DNA of 57,880 nt, from positions 1 to 57,880 of the forward strand of contig CALFWZ010000108.1 in the NCBI GenBank assembly GCA_937928405.1, written 5' to 3'. Source of the DNA: an uncultured Saprospiraceae bacterium (GTDB lineage Bacteria > Bacteroidota > Bacteroidia > Chitinophagales > Saprospiraceae). Positions within the stretch are counted from its first letter, which is position 1; each line of letters begins with the position of its first letter. The notes under the pieces were generated by a model that was given only the letters and a program-made list of their open reading frames with translations, did no database searches and had not been told where the DNA came from. Of the stretch, positions 45,144 through 54,252 are shown in pieces. Position numbers and translations under genes: made by a program.

Positions 45144-48100
45144 TTAAGGCACGATCACCTGTCCAGCATAAACTTTTTTATTTGAGACCACTTGCACGCT
45201 ATATAATCCAGCTGCTAGGTCATTCAGTTTTAACATAACTGGTCCGGCATCTAATCGGATTTTTTCTTCTTTTATTAAGATACCTTTTAAGTCATATAAT
45301 TTAAGCATTCCAGTTTCACTGCTGTTATCTTTTATAGAAAGCCAACAATAATCAGCTGCTGGATTTGGTGAAATTAGCAGTTCTTGTTTTTCATTAACAA
45401 AATTTCTTGACGCCGTATTTATATCAAAAACCGTCATAGCGGTATTTGTTCTAACTGGTTCATTGAAGTCAAAATAAATATCCACAAAATTATCAATATT
45501 GTCACCTAGCGCTAAGTTGGAAGAAGGTAAAACACTGAACTTTACAAATCCGTGGCTGGCTGGTTCATTGCTAGTAGAATCAGGAAGAATGATATTTTCA
45601 AATACAAATTCAAGCACATTTTCACCCCTTACATTCCATTCAACTGAGTGACTGGCCGATAATAATCTAAAAGAAGATATATCTAATTTTTCAGTTAAGG
45701 TATCTACAATTCTAACATTCTGAGCATAGAAAGTACCTGTGTTTTGAAATCTAATGGTGTAGAAAAGTCGATCTCCATTGGCTGCTTGTTCGGGTGTAAA
45801 AATACCAGCGGGTTCTACCTGCTTATCATTAGGATCGTAAGCACCAACTACTTCCGTAACCAATGAATAATTATTATTGGTAGGATCTTGATCATTTGCT
45901 ATCGGTAAGGCATCTGCCTTAATCGTCAAAAAGCTACCTAATACGGCACCTACACTTAGATTTAAATCGATAGAAATATCTTGCGAGGCAAAAGGTGCTA
46001 AGGTAGGCAATGTCCAAAAAAGCGTGTCCCCATCTATTTGCGTTGGATCTAAGCTTGCACTAAGAAAAGACAGCTCGTTATTCAAGGCCATCTTCACGGT
46101 TGGCGAAAGTATTGTGGTACCAACATTGCTGACCGTTAACACCAAACTATTATCAAACCCTGGTCGAAAAGGTTCTACGTTGGTTAAAGTGACGCTGATA
46201 TCATCCATATCAGGAATAAAATGAATGCCAAAGTCAAGATCAGATCCCGATTGGGAAGCTAGATGATACTCCGGTCGTATATTAGTATACGGTGTGAATG
46301 GAACTGCGCGAATCGTGTCACTTGAAACATCGCTGTAGACAGCGTAAAATCCATCGCTATTCGTCTTGGTAAAAAGTCCTCCAGGATTAGCTTCAATAAG
46401 TATATCATTAAGCGGCGGTTCGTTGGTTTCATAAAAGCCGTTATTATTCAGATCATTATAGACAAATCCTCCAACGGATTCGGAGACAGATCCTCTTCTA
46501 TATAAACCATGATTAAAGATGCCAGCATATAAATAGTCGTTCGTAACAAAAAGCCCCGTGGACCCCATGTCTGAAATCCCATCATTATAAGATTGCCAAT
46601 TTGCTCCATAATCCGTACTAACGTAAATTCCTGTCACCGCTAAATTATCTACACAATATAACACATCTCCTTGTATGCTAAGATTATCGGGTAGCGCTCC
46701 CCAGCTTGTTCTTGGTATGCCTTCCATGGCGATAATTTCCCAACTTATACCATCATCTGTAGAATGATACCATTCCGAAGAAGTAACCCAAACAATTCCT
46801 TCATTGACACTATAAAAATAACTTTCGTAAGGCCAAAGAAATTCTCGCTCCATTAAAAACTCCCACGTGACACCTCCGTCCACAGAACGATATAATTTGT
46901 TAAACTTAACACTTGCCAAAAGCGCCCCTTCATCGGTATGATGGATATCATAAATCACCAACTGCTCACCGGTAACTGGATCAGTAACCAAAAACTCAGA
47001 CCAATTGACTAAATCTTCTGACTTATAAGTAATAGAAGAAGTTATCAGATAAAAACTATCACCGTTTCTTATAAATCTGCCTCTATCTGGTAAAAAACCA
47101 ATACTATCAATCGTATTTAAATTATCTATAGAAAGCGACACTACAGAAGAGGATGGAGAGAATTTGCTTTGTTTTAAAAGTAATAAGGAATCTCCCTTTG
47201 ACATAAAACCAACTCCATCCGAATCAAAATAATCATCCTCGATTAAAAACAAATTTTCACCCGCATTAGGACTTCTAAAATATCCAGAAGTGCTAGAAGC
47301 AAGAATATCTCCGTTGGATAATTCGGCTCTAACTCCAGCTCCATTATTTTTCACATTATTATGTGATGGAAACCAAATACTGCCATTTTCTGCGGTTTGA
47401 AATATGCCTCTTTTTGAGCAAAAAAGAAATTCACCATCAGACAATTCTATCATATCAAGTACGGGGGCATCATTAGGCGTGTCAAAAATTGCCAATTCCC
47501 AAGTATAACCATTGTCTTCTGACACATAAACCAGATCATTTAGAAGATATAATTTACCAGATGCACCTCTTTTAAAAGTCACACCATAATTAAGGTCTAT
47601 GGGGCTACTGACCTGACTCCAGGTAACGCCCAAATCTTCTGAAATTTCTATTGAATCATTGACGGAGTAAGCAATAATAAGAGAATTTTCTAAAAACGGT
47701 TTGGAAGAAGTTCCCGTTGAATTTAGTATACTCCAACTATCTCCAAAATCATAAGAGATACTATTAGTAGCAATTCCAGAAGCGATAATTTGCGCTCCAT
47801 TTGTAACAATATTTATACTTTCACCTACGGCATCAGTTAGTTCTTCCCATGTACTACCATTATCATTTGACCGAAAAATCCTACCAAAAGACTGAAAAAA
47901 GAGATATCCATACATTCGGAATAATTGAATTGGAAGTCCAAATAGCGCAATAGTATTAGGTGCATCCGTTTTGCTCCAAGTGACTCCTAGATCTACACTA
48001 CGATAAATATTATACTCATTGACATTTTCTACCTCATTAACTTCCGAAGTGACCATTAATACTTCATTTCCTTCTTGAAAAAATTTTTGAACATAAACAA

Positions 48101-48311
48101 TCTTGTTTTCAAACATATCATCCACCTTCGACCAATGGTCTCCTTCGTCTGAAGAAATATATAAACCAGATTGAGTCCCTACCCAAGTTTTTCCATCTAT
48201 CACCTCAAAATCGAAGGCATGCGCTCCTTCCGGTCCATTAGTTTGTACCCATTGCGCGCATAAGGAAAAGGAAAAGAGTATTGAAAAAAAGACAATCCAT
48301 ATAGATTTCAT
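45144..48311 (-). CDS. Secreted BNR/sortilin-like repeat protein with T9SS sorting domain
   Basis: 1055 residues, signal peptide ending SLCAQ. The first ~620 residues carry many BNR/sortilin-type repeats (ISSDEGDHWSKV, RSVDLGVTWSKT, RSNDNGSTWEEL, RSVDGGVTWEFL, VSTDYGANWQSY), predicting a beta-propeller. A Cna-B/SdrD-like domain follows (GFVYNDLNNNGFYETNEPPLND), then two conserved-repeat (DUF11-like) domains (DDISVTLTNVEPFRP, YDPNDKQVEPAG, FYTIRFQNTGTFYAQNV). The end is a type A sorting domain (SPNPAADYCWLSI, AGLYSVQVVS, GQVIVP). Likely surface-bound; no sialidase catalytic residues recognised. Confidence 0.88.
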   Translation of the reverse strand: MKSIWIVFFSILFSFSLCAQWVQTNGPEGAHAFDFEVIDGKTWVGTQSGLYISSDEGDHWSKVDDMFENKIVYVQKFFQEGNEVLMVTSEVNEVENVNEYNIYRSVDLGVTWSKTDAPNTIALFGLPIQLFRMYGYLFFQSFGRIFRSNDNGSTWEELTDAVGESINIVTNGAQIIASGIATNSISYDFGDSWSILNSTGTSSKPFLENSLIIAYSVNDSIEISEDLGVTWSQVSSPIDLNYGVTFKRGASGKLYLLNDLVYVSEDNGYTWELAIFDTPNDAPVLDMIELSDGEFLFCSKRGIFQTAENGSIWFPSHNNVKNNGAGVRAELSNGDILASSTSGYFRSPNAGENLFLIEDDYFDSDGVGFMSKGDSLLLLKQSKFSPSSSVVSLSIDNLNTIDSIGFLPDRGRFIRNGDSFYLITSSITYKSEDLVNWSEFLVTDPVTGEQLVIYDIHHTDEGALLASVKFNKLYRSVDGGVTWEFLMEREFLWPYESYFYSVNEGIVWVTSSEWYHSTDDGISWEIIAMEGIPRTSWGALPDNLSIQGDVLYCVDNLAVTGIYVSTDYGANWQSYNDGISDMGSTGLFVTNDYLYAGIFNHGLYRRGSVSESVGGFVYNDLNNNGFYETNEPPLNDILIEANPGGLFTKTNSDGFYAVYSDVSSDTIRAVPFTPYTNIRPEYHLASQSGSDLDFGIHFIPDMDDISVTLTNVEPFRPGFDNSLVLTVSNVGTTILSPTVKMALNNELSFLSASLDPTQIDGDTLFWTLPTLAPFASQDISIDLNLSVGAVLGSFLTIKADALPIANDQDPTNNNYSLVTEVVGAYDPNDKQVEPAGIFTPEQAANGDRLFYTIRFQNTGTFYAQNVRIVDTLTEKLDISSFRLLSASHSVEWNVRGENVLEFVFENIILPDSTSNEPASHGFVKFSVLPSSNLALGDNIDNFVDIYFDFNEPVRTNTAMTVFDINTASRNFVNEKQELLISPNPAADYCWLSIKDNSSETGMLKLYDLKGILIKEEKIRLDAGPVMLKLNDLAAGLYSVQVVSNKKVYAGQVIVP

Positions 48312-48358
48312 ATGCTAATTTGTTGTAAAAAATTCATGAAGACCACTTCAAAACAAGG

Positions 48359-48366
48359 CAAATATA
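48359..48366 (-). promoter_or_regulatory. Minus-strand -7 element (TATATTTG) for the BNR protein
   Basis: Reads TATATTTG on the minus strand, 47 bp before the ATG at 48311. Perfect TAnnTTTG, no clear -33 box. Confidence 0.4.
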
Positions 48367-48465
48367 CACATTAGGGATTTAAAAAAATTTATTCTGAATT
48401 AGTGTCTTTCTCCTCATTTCACGTTATATATAACAACAAAGATTCACTTCATAAAAGAATACAAA

Positions 48466-49044
48466 ATGAATAAGACGATTTCATTACTCATCATATTTAC
48501 CTTCGGCCTCTTTTCTTCCAATGCTCAAGATAATTATCAAACTGCCTTGGCTCAGTGTAGTACATTAGATTATTTTAAGAGTCAGGCATGTATGATCGAT
48601 GAGAAAATCTTTGATTTCGAAGGAACCACCTACTCAGGTAACAAAGTCCAGTTCTCCGAACTAAAAGGAAAACTAATCGTCATTAATCTATGGTTTATGG
48701 CCTGTGCTCCTTGTATGGCAGAGTTAGAAGGATTAAATGAAATAGTAGAAAAATATCAAGATGATGACGTGGCTTTTATCTCTTTTACTTGGGATAGTAA
48801 AGAAGACTTGGAGCAAGATTTTTTCCCTAACCATAACTTCAAATTTGAAATTGTATCGGATGCTCAAACCTTTTTACTGGAAGAAATAGATCATGGATGG
48901 GGATTTCCTACTACTTTTATTGTCGATCAAGAAGGATACATTCAGAAAATCATCTCTGGAGGTTCAACGGAAAAAGATGTGGCCAACAAAGACATAAAAG
49001 AAAATATTATTCCAATCTTGGATCAATTACTATCAAAAGAATAA
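48466..49044 (+). CDS. Secreted TlpA-like thiol-disulfide oxidoreductase
   Basis: 192 residues with a signal peptide (cleavage near SSNAQ). A TlpA/AhpC-TSA domain covers ~45-185: FSELKGKLIVINLWFMACAPCMAEL with redox pair C80/C83, cis-Pro in GWGFPTTFIVD, and GYIQKIISGG. Such proteins reduce or exchange thiols in the periplasm, for example in cytochrome or cell-wall maturation. Preceded by a 12-bp palindrome (GTTATATATAAC around 48424). Monocistronic. Confidence 0.92.
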   Translation: MNKTISLLIIFTFGLFSSNAQDNYQTALAQCSTLDYFKSQACMIDEKIFDFEGTTYSGNKVQFSELKGKLIVINLWFMACAPCMAELEGLNEIVEKYQDDDVAFISFTWDSKEDLEQDFFPNHNFKFEIVSDAQTFLLEEIDHGWGFPTTFIVDQEGYIQKIISGGSTEKDVANKDIKENIIPILDQLLSKE

Positions 49045-49058
49045 TAAAAAAATAGGGG

Positions 49059-49583
49059 TTAAATCTCCAATATTCCTTCCGGCAAATCCATTACCAAAAT
49101 CTTCTGTTCTTTGTCCGCTTCTACGATAAAAGAAGGATGTAAAGGAATCATCACCTCTTTCCCACCATAATCCACAAAAGCCATTTCTTGTTGAGGAAAT
49201 TCTTCAATACGGACAATCTGCCCTATTTTCCCAAGGGCTACTTCTTCAATTTTGTAATACAAATACTTAAGATGTGGTTCAATGTTTTCTAAAGGAATTT
49301 CTTTTTCTTCTAAAGGTATAATATCTGCCTGACGTAGAAAAACAGGGCGAGAAACGATCTTGGCCGCCTGCTCACGACTTTCTACATCTTCAAAATGGAC
49401 GATCAAATCACCAGTCTCCTGAAAATTATCAATAAAATAAGGAACCTGCTGGCCACCGATTTCAAGAAATAAGACATCCGCTTTCAGAACATCTTCTAGA
49501 TAGGTTGGTTCTATTTGTAGTTTTAGCTGACCATTAACTCCGAAGGGTTTGCGCGTATGTCCTACTTGTATATTGTCTTTCAA
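49059..49583 (-). CDS. rimM: Ribosome maturation factor RimM
   Basis: 174 residues with the two RimM beta-barrels. N-terminal IQVGHTRKPFGVNGQLKLQ, then DLIVHFEDVESREQAAKIVSRPVFL; the C-terminal PRC-barrel shows QEMAFVDYGGKEVMIPLHPSFI. RimM binds S19 and helps assemble the 30S head. It usually follows rpsP; here its only close neighbour is a lipoprotein gene 6 bp upstream, so it is probably transcribed from that gene's promoter. Confidence 0.95.
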   Translation of the reverse strand: MKDNIQVGHTRKPFGVNGQLKLQIEPTYLEDVLKADVLFLEIGGQQVPYFIDNFQETGDLIVHFEDVESREQAAKIVSRPVFLRQADIIPLEEKEIPLENIEPHLKYLYYKIEEVALGKIGQIVRIEEFPQQEMAFVDYGGKEVMIPLHPSFIVEADKEQKILVMDLPEGILEI

Positions 49584-49589
49584 GATGGA

Positions 49590-50333
49590 TTAATTATGTT
49601 CGATGAGGGTTTGTCGAAGTGTAAATCCTTTTTCGGCATCATCGGGCCAGACTCGTTCGGCATTACTAAGTTGTGAATCTAAAATAGACATTTCTTTGAC
49701 CACCAAACCGACTCCTTTTGCATAGACTTCTTTGTTAAAGCGTCTTTCAATAAAATTATTACTATTGGCATGAAAAACAGTTACGGTAGAATCGAACAAA
49801 AAAGTATTCACTGTTTGAGATACAAAAATCTCATCATACTGACTTTCCCAATCTTTATAAATTTCGATGACTTCGCCTCGGACCGTTACTAATAAGGAGT
49901 CTGAGTTGAATCCAATCCCATTCCAAGTTTCGTTGCGCCGAAAAGGAAAGGTAAGACTAATAAATCGTTGATTATTCTCAATCCGTTCAGCCTGCGTATT
50001 TGTCCGTTTCATAGCTAGAACTTGACTAAATTCCCAAGGATCAGTAGGTTCAGCCTTGGTAGAACGTTCTACTCGATAAAGCAAATCGCCTTCATTATCT
50101 CTTAGTGTATCTGTAAACTCCTCCCGGACCATCAATCGAACCGTATCCGGTTCAGCATTTTCTCGATAGAAAACAGAATCTACGGTATAGATCAAATACT
50201 TACCAATCTCTAATGGGAAATATTCTTGACTAGTATCGGGTGCAAGGTCCAATGGTGTTTGGCTATCTTTACAAGCCACTACCAACAATAAGCACAGTCC
50301 TAGTGACATGAAAATGATTGACTTGATCTGCAT
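49590..50333 (-). CDS. Hypothetical lipoprotein upstream of rimM
   Basis: 247 residues with a lipoprotein signal (LVVAC, Cys near residue 21). The mature part, EYFPLEIGKYLIYTVDSVFY then FPFRRNETWNGIGFNS and a late YAKGVGLVVKEMS, resembles uncharacterised Bacteroidota lipoproteins with a beta-rich fold. Function unknown. Only 6 bp from rimM, so probably one transcript. Confidence 0.75.
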   Translation of the reverse strand: MQIKSIIFMSLGLCLLLVVACKDSQTPLDLAPDTSQEYFPLEIGKYLIYTVDSVFYRENAEPDTVRLMVREEFTDTLRDNEGDLLYRVERSTKAEPTDPWEFSQVLAMKRTNTQAERIENNQRFISLTFPFRRNETWNGIGFNSDSLLVTVRGEVIEIYKDWESQYDEIFVSQTVNTFLFDSTVTVFHANSNNFIERRFNKEVYAKGVGLVVKEMSILDSQLSNAERVWPDDAEKGFTLRQTLIEHN

Positions 50334-50657
50334 ATGATTTGGTAAATTTATTAATCGGTTTTATAGATGATTTCTAACATTATTGAATGATGGTGGGATT
50401 AGAATATTGAATATCCAATGTCCAATATTCATTTAGGGGGCCTGTCTTTAAATCCTTTTCATAGTTCATGCTACAAGGCACCTGTTCCTTTAACGTCTAA
50501 AATACTCGAATAACTGAAATCCCAAATCAATCTTGGATATTCAACATTCGATATTGGACATTTATTTATTCCCTAAATTTTTTTGAACACGCCTAATGTC
50601 CAATAAAGAATATTGAATGAACTTCTACCTGGTTAATCATGCAATATTCCCTTCCTG
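50334..50657. other. Intergenic region with inverted AATGTCCAATA repeats
   Basis: Low-complexity repeat area between the lipoprotein and mnmA (both minus). No gene seen. The repeat copies are described separately. Confidence 0.6.
50402..50617. repeat. Three copies of AATGTCCAATA with AATATTGAAT/ATATTCAAC flanks
   Basis: AATGTCCAATA occurs at 50417-50427 and 50595-50605 on the plus strand and reversed (TATTGGACATT) at 50552-50562. Each is flanked by related blocks (GAATATTGAATATCC, GGATATTCAACATTC, GAATATTGAATGAAC), so the area can form hairpins. Elements built from such words are common between Bacteroidota genes. Confidence 0.6.
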
Positions 50658-51761
50658 CTACTTCAAACTACTTCCAAAAATAATACCGCCTCCTAAGACA
50701 TCGTCGCCTTCATAAAATACAGCCGATTGTCCAGGCGCGACTCCTTTCACATTTGCCAAAAATTCAACATTGATATTACCATTATCATTTTGAAAAACAT
50801 TACTCAGCGTACCTGGATCATTGTATCGAATCTGCGTTACCGCTTCCATACCGTCAGGAATGCGATCATATTTCATGATATTGGTTTTACCAACCTGCAT
50901 CCCATTCCTCAACAAATCTTTTACTTGGCCTAAAACCACGGTATTAGAATCTGGTTGAATTTCAGTTACATACATCGGTTCTCCCAGCGCAATGCCAAGT
51001 CCTTTACGTTGACCTATCGTATAAAACGGATATCCTTCGTGCGTCCCCAAAACCGTTCCATCGGTTCCAACAAATTTACCACCCGCCACTCGCGCTTCCA
51101 AGCCGTCTACTCGATGCTTTAAGAAGTTTCGGTAGTTGTTATCGGGAACAAAACAAATTTCGTAACTCTCTCCTTTTTTGGACAATTCATCATATCCAAA
51201 ATCTTTGGCCATTTGTCGCACCTCTGGCTTATTATAAGGTCCAAGTGGAAACCTACTTCGTTCTAAGCAATCCTGACTCAATCCCCATAATACATAAGAT
51301 TGATCTTTCCGTTCATCTTTGCCTTTGCTGATAAATTTGCGACCATTAGCTTCTTTAATTTTTGCATAATGCCCTGTAGCAATGAATTCACAATCCAGCG
51401 AATCTGCTCTTTTCAGAAGCGCACTCCATTTGATATGCGTATTGCATAAAACACAAGGATTAGGCGTACGACCTGCGATATATTCATCAACAAAATTATC
51501 AATCACATAGTCGCCAAACTCTTCTCGAATATCAACGATAAAATGGTGAAAATTCATATCTACCGCAACCTGACGAGCATCATTGATGGAGTCAAGGCTA
51601 CAGCAACCTGTCTCCTTTTTAGAGGAACCAGAATTGGCGTAATCCCAAGTTTTCATGGTAATTCCTACCACTTCGTATCCTTGCTCATGGAGCATCATAG
51701 CCGTTACCGTACTATCGATTCCACCACTCATAGCCACTAAAACCCTACCGTGCTTACTCAT
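50658..51761 (-). CDS. mnmA: tRNA-specific 2-thiouridylase MnmA
   Basis: 367 residues from ATG 51761 (MSKHGRVLVAMSGGIDSTV), the family start; the frame is open to 51806 with extra residues. The PP-loop is SGGIDS (12-17). Catalytic cysteines: C106 in NPCVLCN (C103/C106) and C203 in YEICFVPD. It transfers sulfur to U34 of Lys, Glu and Gln tRNAs. A CC pair at 53-54 is unusual but outside the active site. Confidence 0.96.
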   Translation of the reverse strand: MSKHGRVLVAMSGGIDSTVTAMMLHEQGYEVVGITMKTWDYANSGSSKKETGCCSLDSINDARQVAVDMNFHHFIVDIREEFGDYVIDNFVDEYIAGRTPNPCVLCNTHIKWSALLKRADSLDCEFIATGHYAKIKEANGRKFISKGKDERKDQSYVLWGLSQDCLERSRFPLGPYNKPEVRQMAKDFGYDELSKKGESYEICFVPDNNYRNFLKHRVDGLEARVAGGKFVGTDGTVLGTHEGYPFYTIGQRKGLGIALGEPMYVTEIQPDSNTVVLGQVKDLLRNGMQVGKTNIMKYDRIPDGMEAVTQIRYNDPGTLSNVFQNDNGNINVEFLANVKGVAPGQSAVFYEGDDVLGGGIIFGSSLK

Positions 51762-51855
51762 TATTTTATTCTTTTTTGGGTATTTATGAATAATATGACT
51801 GTCCATCCGGCCCTATAACTTCCCTTCCAGTTGGAAGGACAGATCAATATATCCG

Positions 51856-51863
51856 CAAAATTA
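51856..51863 (-). promoter_or_regulatory. Minus-strand -7 element (TAATTTTG) for mnmA
   Basis: Perfect TAnnTTTG on the minus strand, 94 bp before the mnmA ATG. The motif TTGGACAACTTC lies directly upstream. Confidence 0.4.
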
Positions 51864-52019
51864 CTAAGAAGTTGTCCAATCAGACTTGGTTTAAGAAAAG
51901 AATGAACCAATTTTTTGCGGAAAATAGGAGAAGACTCATCATTTTTTGCCTATTATCACATAAAACGGTAACTTTAAGTTTGATTTACGTCTAAAGTAGA
52001 GCACAGAATACCTAAATCT

Positions 52020-52027
52020 TAACTTTG
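52020..52027 (+). promoter_or_regulatory. -7 element (TAACTTTG) for rlpA-like gene
   Basis: Perfect TAnnTTTG, 78 bp before the ATG. A second match (TAAGTTTG, 51975-51982) lies further upstream. Confidence 0.35.
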
Positions 52028-52105
52028 AAACACAGAAATTCTTTGGCTTTTGAGTAATACCCGTTTACCAAATCCTAGGTCTTTCAATATAAAACTTACT
52101 AAATA

Positions 52106-53047
52106 ATGAGAAATCACAATTTACTCGTTCTGCTCTTCCTATTTATTACCCCCATGCTTTTTGCTCAGGAAAGGGGTATCGCTTCCTACTATTCAGACTC
52201 CTTCCAAGGTCGAAAAACTGCCAGTGGAGAAAAATATGATAAGAACAAAATGACGGGTGCGCATAAAACGCTACCTTTTGGAACCATCGTAAAAGTGACT
52301 CGCGTTGATGATGGACGCTCCGTGAAAATTAGAATTAATGATCTGGGACCTTATATCAGCGGTCGTATCGTTGAACTTTCGGGTAAAGCAGGTGAAGCCC
52401 TTGGGTTATATGATGATGGTCTCGCAGAAGTCACCGTTAAAGTGCTTGGTAAAGATGAACAAACACCGACTTTAGCAGATAATCAGACTTCCACTTCTTC
52501 TTCTTTACCACCTACTCCGACACTTAAGGTTCCTTCCAGTTCTACTACTAAGGCACCGACTCCTAAAACAAATGTCCCTCCTTCGAAACCATTAGTGACA
52601 GATAATAAATTAGTGGAAAGAGGACCAGAAAAACCCAAATCTTATGATAAGCCTCAAAGTATTTCATCATCAAAAGTAAAAGAAAAAGCTGCTAAGAAAA
52701 GAAAAGCTGCTCCAGAAAAATCTGGTGTCGTGGCACTCGAACCTGCTAATAAATTTACGGTAGGAAAATCTTACAAAATTGAAGTCTTAGAACATTCCAA
52801 TAAAACGATACTTTATGGAGTACAAGTTGCGGCGGTAAAGGATATAGATGGCATGATGAACTTAGTCACTAAATATCAGGGAAAATGGTTTGATGATGTG
52901 TATGTCAATGTAGAAACTGCCAAAGATGGTAAGCCTATTTACAAACTAGTACTCGGCGCTTTTGAAGATAGAGAAAAAGCAGAAAACTATAAGCGCAGTA
53001 TGAAGAAACGAAAAAAGATGGATGGCTTTGTAGTCCAATTACAGTAA
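52106..53047 (+). CDS. RlpA-like protein with SPOR domain
   Basis: 313 residues, signal peptide ending LFAQ. A double-psi beta-barrel (RlpA) occupies ~20-115: GIASYYSDSFQGRKTASGE, KTLPFGTIVKV, INDLGPYISGRIVELS. A Pro/Ser/Thr-rich linker and a KKRK patch follow, and the last ~75 residues form a SPOR domain (YGVQVAAVKD ... YKLVLGAFEDREKAENYK), which in the family binds denuded glycan at the division site. RlpA of Pseudomonas is a lytic transglycosylase; here the usual NDRGPF is NDLGPY, so activity is uncertain. Confidence 0.93.
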   Translation: MRNHNLLVLLFLFITPMLFAQERGIASYYSDSFQGRKTASGEKYDKNKMTGAHKTLPFGTIVKVTRVDDGRSVKIRINDLGPYISGRIVELSGKAGEALGLYDDGLAEVTVKVLGKDEQTPTLADNQTSTSSSLPPTPTLKVPSSSTTKAPTPKTNVPPSKPLVTDNKLVERGPEKPKSYDKPQSISSSKVKEKAAKKRKAAPEKSGVVALEPANKFTVGKSYKIEVLEHSNKTILYGVQVAAVKDIDGMMNLVTKYQGKWFDDVYVNVETAKDGKPIYKLVLGAFEDREKAENYKRSMKKRKKMDGFVVQLQ

Positions 53048-53470
53048 ACTTGAAAAATATATCAATAAAAGAAGCTGTCCGTATGGATGGCTTTTTTTTA
53101 TTTACTACTCTAAAGGTCATTTTTCTATGTTCAAGAATAGTTGTCGTCATTACCGAATCAGGCTTCGTTGGCTATCTTAGCTTCTATAAAAATGTAGCAT
53201 ACATTTGTATTGAACAATTGTATTATTAGAACGTTCGAGGATTCGTAATAAGGTTGATTTTGAGGTTAATCAAGTTAAAAACGACAAGAATAACTGTACT
53301 ATTTAAGAAATGTTCAAGCTTGCCCGCCAACAAGCATTTTTCGAATTCGCCGGGCCATCCGCTTAGTGGTTTAATCACTTCTCGCATTGTCATATTCGAC
53401 GCTTCAAAAGCATTCATTAAACAGCCTAAGAATTACCATCTTATTCTTTAAAATCCTATAACAGACTTTC
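53048..53470. other. Intergenic region with terminator and possible gene remnant
   Basis: After the rlpA terminator (53072-53099) a 63-codon minus-strand frame (53226-53417) has a GC-richer, protein-like first half, MREVIKPLSGWPGEFEKCLL, and an AT-rich second half that looks random. It could be a decayed gene or repeat. A hairpin GCTTG-cccgccaa-CAAGC lies near 53320. Confidence 0.4.
53072..53099 (+). terminator. Rho-independent terminator of the rlpA-like gene
   Basis: AAGC..TCC-gtat-GGA..GCTT stem (with a small internal loop, 53072-53093) followed by eight T residues. 24 bp after the stop. Confidence 0.8.
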
Positions 53471-54157
53471 ATGAACAATTCCAAACTTTTATTTATCACC
53501 CCAACTCTTTTATTCATTTTTCTACCTGTACTATTATTGGCCCATGGGGTAAATCCGTCCGACCAAGCTATCCTTACCAATGGAGGACTCGGTTCCTACA
53601 TTTGGGTAGGTGCCAAACACATGGTTACGGGGTATGATCATCTCCTTTTTTTAGTAGGTGTCATATTTTATTTGAACAATTTAAAGGATATCATTCGTTT
53701 TATCACGGTTTTTACCGTTGGTCATAGTATCACGTTGATTGGGGCTACCTACTTGGGGATTCAGGCAGACGAACACTTGATTGACGCAGTAATTGCCTTA
53801 AGTGTTCTCTACAAAGGATTTGAAAATTTAGGTGGTTTTCAAAAAATATTAAAAACCAATTCCCCTAACTTACTAATCATGGTTTTTATATTTGGATTAA
53901 TTCATGGATTTGGATTATCCACTCGATTACAATCTTTTGACTTGGGAGAGGGCCTATTTCTCTTCAAAATTATCAGCTTTAATATTGGGGTCGAACTAGG
54001 ACAAATTTTTGCGCTCATTCCCATTGTTTTTATTATTTCAAAATGGAAGGCAGTCAATAGTTATAAAATATTTTATAAAACTGTTAATTGGTTTTTAGTA
54101 TTCGCTGGAATAGGATTGTTTATTCTTCAAATGTATGGGTACTTACACAGTCATTAA
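53471..54157 (+). CDS. HupE/UreJ family membrane protein
   Basis: 228 residues with an N-terminal signal-like segment and about six further hydrophobic helices. The family signature is present: GAKHMVTGYDHLLFLVG, FTVGHSITLI, LIHGFGLSTRL and FNIGVELGQI. His and Glu residues in these motifs suggest metal transport; family members are linked to nickel or cobalt uptake for hydrogenase and urease. No hydrogenase or urease is nearby, so the metal is unknown. Confidence 0.9.
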   Translation: MNNSKLLFITPTLLFIFLPVLLLAHGVNPSDQAILTNGGLGSYIWVGAKHMVTGYDHLLFLVGVIFYLNNLKDIIRFITVFTVGHSITLIGATYLGIQADEHLIDAVIALSVLYKGFENLGGFQKILKTNSPNLLIMVFIFGLIHGFGLSTRLQSFDLGEGLFLFKIISFNIGVELGQIFALIPIVFIISKWKAVNSYKIFYKTVNWFLVFAGIGLFILQMYGYLHSH

Positions 54158-54221
54158 GAATGACTTATCTCGCAGCGTTTATCTCTAATAATAACACTTT
54201 TTTGTTTGTTAAAATAAAAAA

Positions 54222-54252
54222 ATAAAACAAATTTTGTTTATATTTGTTTTAT
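54222..54252. promoter_or_regulatory. Overlapping dyads at the radical SAM gene start (candidate operator)
   Basis: ATAAAACAAA (54222-54231) and TTTGTTTTAT (54243-54252) are perfect 10-bp inverted arms with an 11-bp spacer; a second dyad, AAACAAA-T-TTTGTTT (54225-54239), shares the left arm. TTTGTTT thus repeats at a 10-bp interval. A TATATTTG -7 match (54239-54246) lies within, and the right arm runs into the ATG at 54251, so bound protein would block transcription and translation. Confidence 0.45.

Larger units (their letters stand above)
51762..52105. other. Divergent promoter region between mnmA and rlpA
   Basis: Contains -7 candidates for both directions: TAATTTTG on the minus strand (51856-51863) and TAACTTTG (52020-52027) plus TAAGTTTG (51975-51982) on the plus strand. 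A GAAGTTGTCCAAT motif (51868-51880) abuts the first. A short dyad CTTCC...GGAAG lies near 51830. No gene seen. Confidence 0.5.

Noticed and set aside
53226..53417. A 63-residue minus-strand gene
   Set aside because: Only the first half looks protein-like and the rest is AT-rich noise; it may be a remnant but not a supported gene.
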